A program made the translations under genes and the position numbers. Shown here one piece after another: positions 59,007 to 64,000 of a DNA stretch of 64,000 bases. Where the stretch lies: contig DATGUP010000003.1 of assembly GCA_035301265.1 (NCBI GenBank), positions 248,001 through 312,000 of the forward strand. The letters are read 5' to 3'. Source of the stretch: DATGUP01 sp035301265 (GTDB taxonomy: Bacteria; Bacillota; Bacilli; Bacillales; Amphibacillaceae). The first letter of the stretch is position 1; every line of letters starts with the position of its first letter. Below the pieces are notes generated by a model, which made no database searches, had not been told where the DNA came from, and saw only the letters and a list, made by a program, of their open reading frames with translations.

Positions 59007-60356
59007 ATGATTAATAAATTATTGATTGCTAATCGTGGGGAAATCGCTGCGCGAATTATCCGTACATGCAAGAAAATGGGTATTCAAACGGTTGCCGTGT
59101 ATTCTGAAGCGGATCAGCATGCACCATATGTTGCCATGGCAGATGAATCATTTTCACTGGGCGGTCCGCGTCCTGCTGAAAGTTATATGAATGCGGGGAA
59201 AATAATTGGAATCGCTAAAGAGGCTGGCGTAGATGCTATCCATCCCGGCTACGGATTTTTAAGCGAAAACGGAGCATTCGCTAAATCTGTTGAAGAGGCA
59301 GGATTCATTTTTATCGGCCCTGATAGCGATGTCATAGATCAGATGGGGCGTAAAATTGCAGCGAGAAAAATCATGGCTAAAGCGGGGTTGCCGATTATAC
59401 CAGGCACAGATGAAGCCGTCCAAACTTCTGAAGAAGCTGTTATGTTTGCTAAACAGGTAGGTTATCCAGTAATGTTAAAAGCTTCAGCTGGTGGCGGAGG
59501 CATCGGGTTGCAAGTTGTTCACTCAGATGATGAACTTGTGAGCATATTCGAAAACAATCTCAAGCGTGCTCAAACCTTTTTTGGCGATGGATCGATGTTT
59601 ATCGAGAAACAGATTGCCAATGCACGCCATGTTGAAATTCAATTGTTAGCTGATCACTATGGCAATGTCATCCATTTATTTGATCGCGAATGTTCTATTC
59701 AAAGGAGAAATCAAAAAATTATCGAAGAAGCACCATCCCCTTTTATATCCGAAAAAACACGTCAAGCTATGGCTAAGGCGGCGGTTCATGCTGCAAAATC
59801 ACTCGGCTATACAAATTCCGGAACGATCGAATTTTTAGTAGATGACAAAGAACGCTTTTACTTTTTAGAAATGAATACACGAATACAAGTGGAACATCCA
59901 GTCACAGAAGAAATTACTGGAATTGATATTATCGCTGAACAAATTAACATCGCTGCAGGAAAACAGATCAGCCGAAATCAAGAGGCAGTCGTAAGAGATG
60001 GACATGCAATTGAAGCACGTATTTATGCAGAAGATCCTAAAACATTTTTTCCATCGCCTGGTCATATAAAAACATTCAAGATACCAGAAAGCGAACATGT
60101 TCGCTTAGAGACAGCAGTTAAGGAAAACTATGATGTAACACCTTATTACGATCCGATGATTTGTAAATTAGTGACGCGAGGTAAAACAAGAAAAGAAGCT
60201 ATATCACATTTGCACGGAGCGCTTAACCATTTACAGATTGAAGGCATTAAGACAAATATACCTATGTTACTAAATATAGTAAATCACGATGAATTTCAGA
60301 AAGGAAATACAACAACGGCATTTATCCAAAAGCATTATTTGCCGTCGATCAAATAA
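59007..60356 (+). CDS. Biotin carboxylase subunit of an acyl-CoA carboxylase
   Basis: 449 residues. ATP-grasp enzyme that carboxylates biotin on the carrier encoded downstream. N-terminal domain MINKLLIANRGEIAARIIRT, the glycine-rich ATP lid KASAGGGGIGLQVV, the catalytic core DRECSIQRRNQKIIEEAPSP and MNTRIQVEHPVTEEITG, with Arg and Glu intact. Length is that of a free subunit, not a fused alpha chain, as in YngH. ATG with AGGGGAGAG. The pathway is inferred from the operon: methylcrotonyl-CoA carboxylase would pair with yngE at 61438. Confidence 0.92.
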   Translation: MINKLLIANRGEIAARIIRTCKKMGIQTVAVYSEADQHAPYVAMADESFSLGGPRPAESYMNAGKIIGIAKEAGVDAIHPGYGFLSENGAFAKSVEEAGFIFIGPDSDVIDQMGRKIAARKIMAKAGLPIIPGTDEAVQTSEEAVMFAKQVGYPVMLKASAGGGGIGLQVVHSDDELVSIFENNLKRAQTFFGDGSMFIEKQIANARHVEIQLLADHYGNVIHLFDRECSIQRRNQKIIEEAPSPFISEKTRQAMAKAAVHAAKSLGYTNSGTIEFLVDDKERFYFLEMNTRIQVEHPVTEEITGIDIIAEQINIAAGKQISRNQEAVVRDGHAIEARIYAEDPKTFFPSPGHIKTFKIPESEHVRLETAVKENYDVTPYYDPMICKLVTRGKTRKEAISHLHGALNHLQIEGIKTNIPMLLNIVNHDEFQKGNTTTAFIQKHYLPSIK

Positions 60357-60374
60357 GTTCTAGGAGGAATAAAA

Positions 60375-60584
60375 ATGGAAGTACAAGCAACAATGGCTGG
60401 AAGCGTATGGAAGATTAACGTCAATGAAGGAGATCAAGTTGAAGAAGGTCAAGATATTGTCATCCTTGAATCGATGAAAATGGAAATTCCAGTTTCTGTG
60501 GAAAAAAACGGAGTGGTCAAACAATTAAAAGTGCAAGAAGGTGATTTTGTCAATGAAGGCGATGTGATCGCCGTTGTCGAATAA
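60375..60584 (+). CDS. Biotin carrier (biotin/lipoyl attachment) protein
   Basis: 69 residues, just one biotinyl domain: AGSVWKINVNEGDQVEEGQ and the attachment motif ILESMKMEI with Lys35 as the biotin site. Same arrangement as yngHB of B. subtilis, directly behind the carboxylase. ATG with TAGGAGG. It carries carboxybiotin between the carboxylase and the carboxyltransferase encoded by the last gene of the operon. Confidence 0.95.
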   Translation: MEVQATMAGSVWKINVNEGDQVEEGQDIVILESMKMEIPVSVEKNGVVKQLKVQEGDFVNEGDVIAVVE

Positions 60585-60638
60585 TCGATACAGTCATAAA
60601 ACTTAGGTTGACATATACGCAAATAGAAGGAGGAGCAT

Positions 60639-61421
60639 ATGGAACGTTTAGTCGATTTAGATATAACTGCGAAGCACATCGCAGTTATCACGCTTAATCG
60701 GCCAGAGGCGGCCAATGCGATGTCAAAAGCATTGCTTGATGAGTTGAATTTTGTCATTGAAGATATCAATGCGAATAACGACATTTTTTGTTCGATCATC
60801 ACTGGTGCCAATGATAAAGTTTTTTGTGCCGGTGCTGACCTAAAAGAACGAACAGGCATGTCGAATGATGAAGTCATTGCAGCCGTTCAATACATAAGCA
60901 AGACGGTAGAAAAAATTGCGAAGATGCCGATGCCTGTGATTGCTGCATTAAACGGGGTCGCCTTTGGCGGTGGGTTAGAGTTGGCACTTGCCTGTGATGT
61001 AAGAATTGCCGCTCATCATGCAAAAATGGCTTTACCCGAAACTTCACTCGCCATTATTCCCGGAGCTGGAGGGACACAGCGACTAGCGCGACTCATTGGC
61101 CCCGGACAGGCGAAGCGACTCATTTACACAGCAAGTTCCATCCATGCCGACGAAGCCTTGCAGATCGGGTTAGTTGAAAAAGTGGTTTCGTCGGATGATT
61201 TGAAGAACGAATCCTTAAAGATGGCTAAAACCATTGCTAAAAACGGTCCACTCGCGCTCCGGCAGGCGAAAAAAGCTATTGATCGAGGCATGCAAACGGA
61301 TTTAGCAGCAGGTCTTTATATCGAACAACAGTGCTATAAAAAAACAATTCCTACCGAGGATCGTTTGGAAGGTTTAACGGCTTTTCAAGAAAAGCGAACA
61401 CCTAAATATAAAGGTATTTGA
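60639..61421 (+). CDS. Enoyl-CoA hydratase, methylglutaconyl-CoA hydratase type
   Basis: 260 residues, crotonase fold. Oxyanion-hole segments are GADLKERTGM and NGVAFGGGLELALACDVRI; the catalytic Glu is in LPETSLAIIPGAGGTQRL. Similar to YngF, expected to hydrate 3-methylglutaconyl-CoA to HMG-CoA in the leucine pathway, but crotonases are hard to separate by eye. ATG with AGAAGGAGG. It lies between the biotin carrier and the carboxyltransferase; yngG (HMG-CoA lyase), which should act after it, is absent. Confidence 0.88.
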   Translation: MERLVDLDITAKHIAVITLNRPEAANAMSKALLDELNFVIEDINANNDIFCSIITGANDKVFCAGADLKERTGMSNDEVIAAVQYISKTVEKIAKMPMPVIAALNGVAFGGGLELALACDVRIAAHHAKMALPETSLAIIPGAGGTQRLARLIGPGQAKRLIYTASSIHADEALQIGLVEKVVSSDDLKNESLKMAKTIAKNGPLALRQAKKAIDRGMQTDLAAGLYIEQQCYKKTIPTEDRLEGLTAFQEKRTPKYKGI

Positions 61422-61437
61422 ATCAGGAGGTTACTTC

Positions 61438-62967
61438 ATGACATATGTAGAAGCGTTGCAAGCGCGCATGCAAAAAATTCAAAAAGGTGGACATGAGAAA
61501 TACCATCGAAAAAATGAAGAAAAAGGTAAATTATTCGTTCGAAAGCGATTGCAATTATTATTTGATGAAGATTTGGATATTGAAGATGCTTTTTTTGCGA
61601 ATTGCATGGATGATTCATTACCCTCAGATGGAGTTGTAACCGGAATCGGTCGGATCAATGGTCAATCGGTTTGCGTTATGGCCAACGATTCGACCGTTAA
61701 AGCCGGTTCATGGGGGAAGCGGACGGTTGAGAAAATCATTCGCATTCAGGAAACAGCACTAAAATTAGAAATCCCCATGCTCTATTTAGTGGACTCAGCC
61801 GGCGCCCGCATTACCGACCAAATTGAAATGTTTCCGGGTCGCCGTGGGGCCGGGCGCATATTTCACAATCAAATCAAACTGTCAGGTCGTGTTCCACAAG
61901 TTTGTTTGTTGTTTGGTCCATCGGCTGCGGGCGGAGCCTATATACCAGCATTTTGTGATATCGTGATTATGGTTGATGGAAATGCATCTATGTATTTAGG
62001 GTCTCCGAGGATGGCAGAAAAAGTAATCGGAGAAAAAGTAACGCTTGAGGAAATGGGTGGAGCACGAATGCATTGCACGGTTTCTGGCTGTGGTGATGTG
62101 TTAGTACAGTCAGAGGAAGAAGCCATTGCATTTGCTAGACATTATTTAAGTTATTTTCCACCAAATTTTCGGCAACGTCCACAAAAGGTACAACCGAAAG
62201 ATGTATTACCGTCTAAACCATCCGTTGTAGATCTAATTCCAGAAAACCAAAATGCTCCATTTAATATGTACGATTTTATCGATTGTCTGATCGATGCAGA
62301 TAGTTTTTGTGAAATCAAAAAGACATTTGCACCAGAGATCATCACCGGCTTAGCTCGAATCGATGGAGGATCAGTAGGTATCATTGCCAATCAACCGAAG
62401 ACAAAAGGTGGTGTTCTTTTTCCAGATTCGGCTGATAAAGCGGCAAAATTCATTCAATTATGCGATGCATTTAATATTCCTTTACTATTCCTGGCCGATA
62501 TTCCAGGCTTTATGATCGGCACGAAAGTTGAAAGAGCCGGAATTATCCGCCATGGCGCCAAAATGCTTGCCGCGATGAGTGAGGCAACCGTGCCAAAAAT
62601 ATCTGTCATTGTGAGAAAGGCTTACGGTGCGGGACTCTATGCTATGGCTGGCCCGGCATTTGAACCGGATGCTTGTCTCGCTCTTCCGACGGCGCAAATT
62701 GCAGTGATGGGGCCGGAGGCAGCAGTGAATGCTGTTTATGCTAGAAAGATTGCTGAGCTACCCGAAGACGAACGTCCTGCTTTTATCAAACAAAAACAGG
62801 ATGAATATAAGGACAATATTGATATTTATCGTTTGGCATCAGAGATGGTTATCGATGATATTGTTGAGCCCGATCAATTAAGAAACGAGTTGATCCGACG
62901 CTTTCGGATTTATGAAAATAAAGATGTTTCATTTACTGAACGAAAGCACGGTGTTTACCCAGTCTAA
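61438..62967 (+). CDS. Acyl-CoA carboxyltransferase subunit (YngE-like)
   Basis: 509 residues, two-domain carboxyltransferase. The N-terminal domain (about 20-260) binds acyl-CoA: RKRLQLLFDEDLD, FGPSAAGGAYIPAFCDIVIM, MYLGSPRMAE; the C-terminal domain (about 270-500) binds carboxybiotin: IIANQPKTKGGVLFPDSADK, IPGFMIGTKVERAGIIRHGA and YGAGLYAMAGPAFEPD. These match methylcrotonyl-CoA or propionyl-CoA carboxylase beta chains; YngE of B. subtilis is the nearest. ATG with TCAGGAGG. Last gene of the operon, followed by a terminator. Confidence 0.92.
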   Translation: MTYVEALQARMQKIQKGGHEKYHRKNEEKGKLFVRKRLQLLFDEDLDIEDAFFANCMDDSLPSDGVVTGIGRINGQSVCVMANDSTVKAGSWGKRTVEKIIRIQETALKLEIPMLYLVDSAGARITDQIEMFPGRRGAGRIFHNQIKLSGRVPQVCLLFGPSAAGGAYIPAFCDIVIMVDGNASMYLGSPRMAEKVIGEKVTLEEMGGARMHCTVSGCGDVLVQSEEEAIAFARHYLSYFPPNFRQRPQKVQPKDVLPSKPSVVDLIPENQNAPFNMYDFIDCLIDADSFCEIKKTFAPEIITGLARIDGGSVGIIANQPKTKGGVLFPDSADKAAKFIQLCDAFNIPLLFLADIPGFMIGTKVERAGIIRHGAKMLAAMSEATVPKISVIVRKAYGAGLYAMAGPAFEPDACLALPTAQIAVMGPEAAVNAVYARKIAELPEDERPAFIKQKQDEYKDNIDIYRLASEMVIDDIVEPDQLRNELIRRFRIYENKDVSFTERKHGVYPV

Positions 62968-62980
62968 AACTAAAATCGAC

Positions 62981-63026
62981 AGGAAATACCTTGGTATGGT
63001 AGGACATATCGAGGTATTTCTTTTTT
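62981..63026 (+). terminator. Terminator of the acyl-CoA operon
   Basis: Stem AGGAAATACCT (62981-62991) with AGGTATTTCTT (63012-63022, one G-T pair), about 20-base loop, T run. Confidence 0.85.
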
Positions 63027-63167
63027 AATTGAGAATATGGACAGTATAATCATAATTTACAATAACATTATTATGTAAATCAAAATTTGATAGAGATTCA
63101 TGTGTTTTATGTATGCATTTCGTTTATACTGTAATAGAAAACACTTAAAGCAAGGAGAGGTACAGTC

Positions 63168-63626
63168 ATGAAAGTTAAACATTTTATGATTACCGATGTG
63201 ATTTGTGTCACCAAGGAGACAACGGTCAAACGATTACTAGAGACGCTCGTTACCCATAAAATCGGCGGCGTTCCTGTAGTCGATGATGAAAATACGCTCA
63301 TTGGCATGATTACGGATGGTGATGTGCTCAGGTATTTGCAACCAAAAGGAAGAGGGATTTATGATATGTATTCTCTTGTGATCTTCAGTGAGAAAGAAAA
63401 CTTGGATCAAAAATTGAACTATGCGTTGAATCATCATGTTGATCGCGTTATGCGAAAAAAAGATATAAAACGCGTTCGACCTGACGATGATCTGGAAGAA
63501 GCTTTGGCTATATTTTCCCGCCATCATTTTAAAAAGATCCCTGTAGTTAATGATGAGCGGAAAGTTGTAGGCGTGTTGAGTCGCGGCGATATGATCAGGT
63601 ACATCACAACACAATTGATCGAATAA
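63168..63626 (+). CDS. CBS-domain protein
   Basis: 152 residues with a tandem pair of CBS domains (Bateman module) and nothing else: MKVKHFMITDVICVTKETTV with the strand GGVPVVDDENTLIGMITDGD, and the second half with DRVMRKKDIKRVRPDD and HFKKIPVVNDERKVVGVLSRG. Such stand-alone proteins bind adenine nucleotides and are thought to sense energy state. ATG with CAAGGAGAGG upstream. No partner is seen next to it. Function unknown. Confidence 0.88.
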   Translation: MKVKHFMITDVICVTKETTVKRLLETLVTHKIGGVPVVDDENTLIGMITDGDVLRYLQPKGRGIYDMYSLVIFSEKENLDQKLNYALNHHVDRVMRKKDIKRVRPDDDLEEALAIFSRHHFKKIPVVNDERKVVGVLSRGDMIRYITTQLIE

Positions 63627-63641
63627 TTAAAGTCATCATAA

Positions 63642-63692
63642 ATAGCCAGCTTGTATTCCCAAGTACCGAAAGATAGGGTTTAAGCTGGCTAT
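63642..63692. repeat. Inverted repeat without T tract
   Basis: Perfect 11-base arms ATAGCCAGCTT (63642-63652) and AAGCTGGCTAT (63682-63692), 29-base loop. Not a classical terminator since no T run follows on the plus strand. It ends 8 bases before the ribosome binding site of the next gene. Confidence 0.6.
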
Positions 63693-63710
63693 AGGAAAAG
63701 GAAGGTAACC

Positions 63711-64000
<290 letters not shown>

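Overview
The window is AT-rich chromosomal DNA of an endospore-forming member of the Bacillaceae. The evidence is a set of sporulation genes (spoVS, cotE, spoVK, sirA, tlp, a PAS sensor kinase of the sporulation type), strong GGAGG-type ribosome binding sites, frequent GTG and TTG starts, and gene order that follows Bacillus subtilis in long blocks. Species or genus cannot be fixed from the sequence alone. A very acidic linker in one exported protein and a betaine-type transporter would fit a salt-tolerant lifestyle, but this is inference.

Layout. (1) 1-20113: the yqfR-yqgX block: DEAD-box helicase, endonuclease IV, small membrane and LysM proteins, a Na/Pi transporter, a tRNA cluster (Met, Ile-CAT, Ser, Phe) led by an odd tRNA-like element, sodA, an MFS carrier, pbpA, rpmG, folate and ThiF/MoeB enzymes, rhomboid protease gluP, glucokinase, an LTA-synthase-type enzyme and a glyoxalase II-like hydrolase. 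(2) 20114-20590: a junction without an evident gene. (3) 20591-35109: rny, ymdB, spoVS, miaB, ricA, cotE, mutS, mutL, a degenerate Dps-like protein, miaA, hfq, spoVK and an hflX interrupted by a stop codon. (4) 35345-37203: the SOS locus: lexA divergent from a tiny membrane peptide gene, yneB and ynzC, with three LexA boxes between. (5) 37256-57609: tkt, sirA, yneF, ccdA, ccdC, yneK, a sensor kinase, citB, tlp, yneP, yneQ, yidD, folE2, plsY, a two-gene fused osmoprotectant-type ABC transporter, yneT, parE, parC. (6) 57836-62967: a yng-type operon (acyl-CoA dehydrogenase, biotin carboxylase, biotin carrier, enoyl-CoA hydratase, carboxyltransferase) for leucine/branched-chain acyl-CoA catabolism behind a likely CcpA site. 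(7) 63168-64000: a CBS-domain protein and a small frameshifted gene.

How the genes work together. Most are housekeeping: RNA decay (rny, hfq, cshB), tRNA modification (miaA, miaB), mismatch repair (mutSL), SOS response (lexA and the adjacent operon), chromosome decatenation (parEC), and control of sporulation and replication (ricA, spoVS, sirA, kinase). No prophage, insertion sequence or CRISPR array is visible. The best candidates for something undescribed are the 31-residue SOS-controlled membrane peptide in the yneA position (36125-36220), the three-armed tRNA-like element at the head of the tRNA cluster (6105-6169), the Dps-like protein that has lost most ferroxidase ligands (31078-31530), the nonsense codon in hflX (33949), and the palindromic operator on the folE2 promoter (49227-49242).
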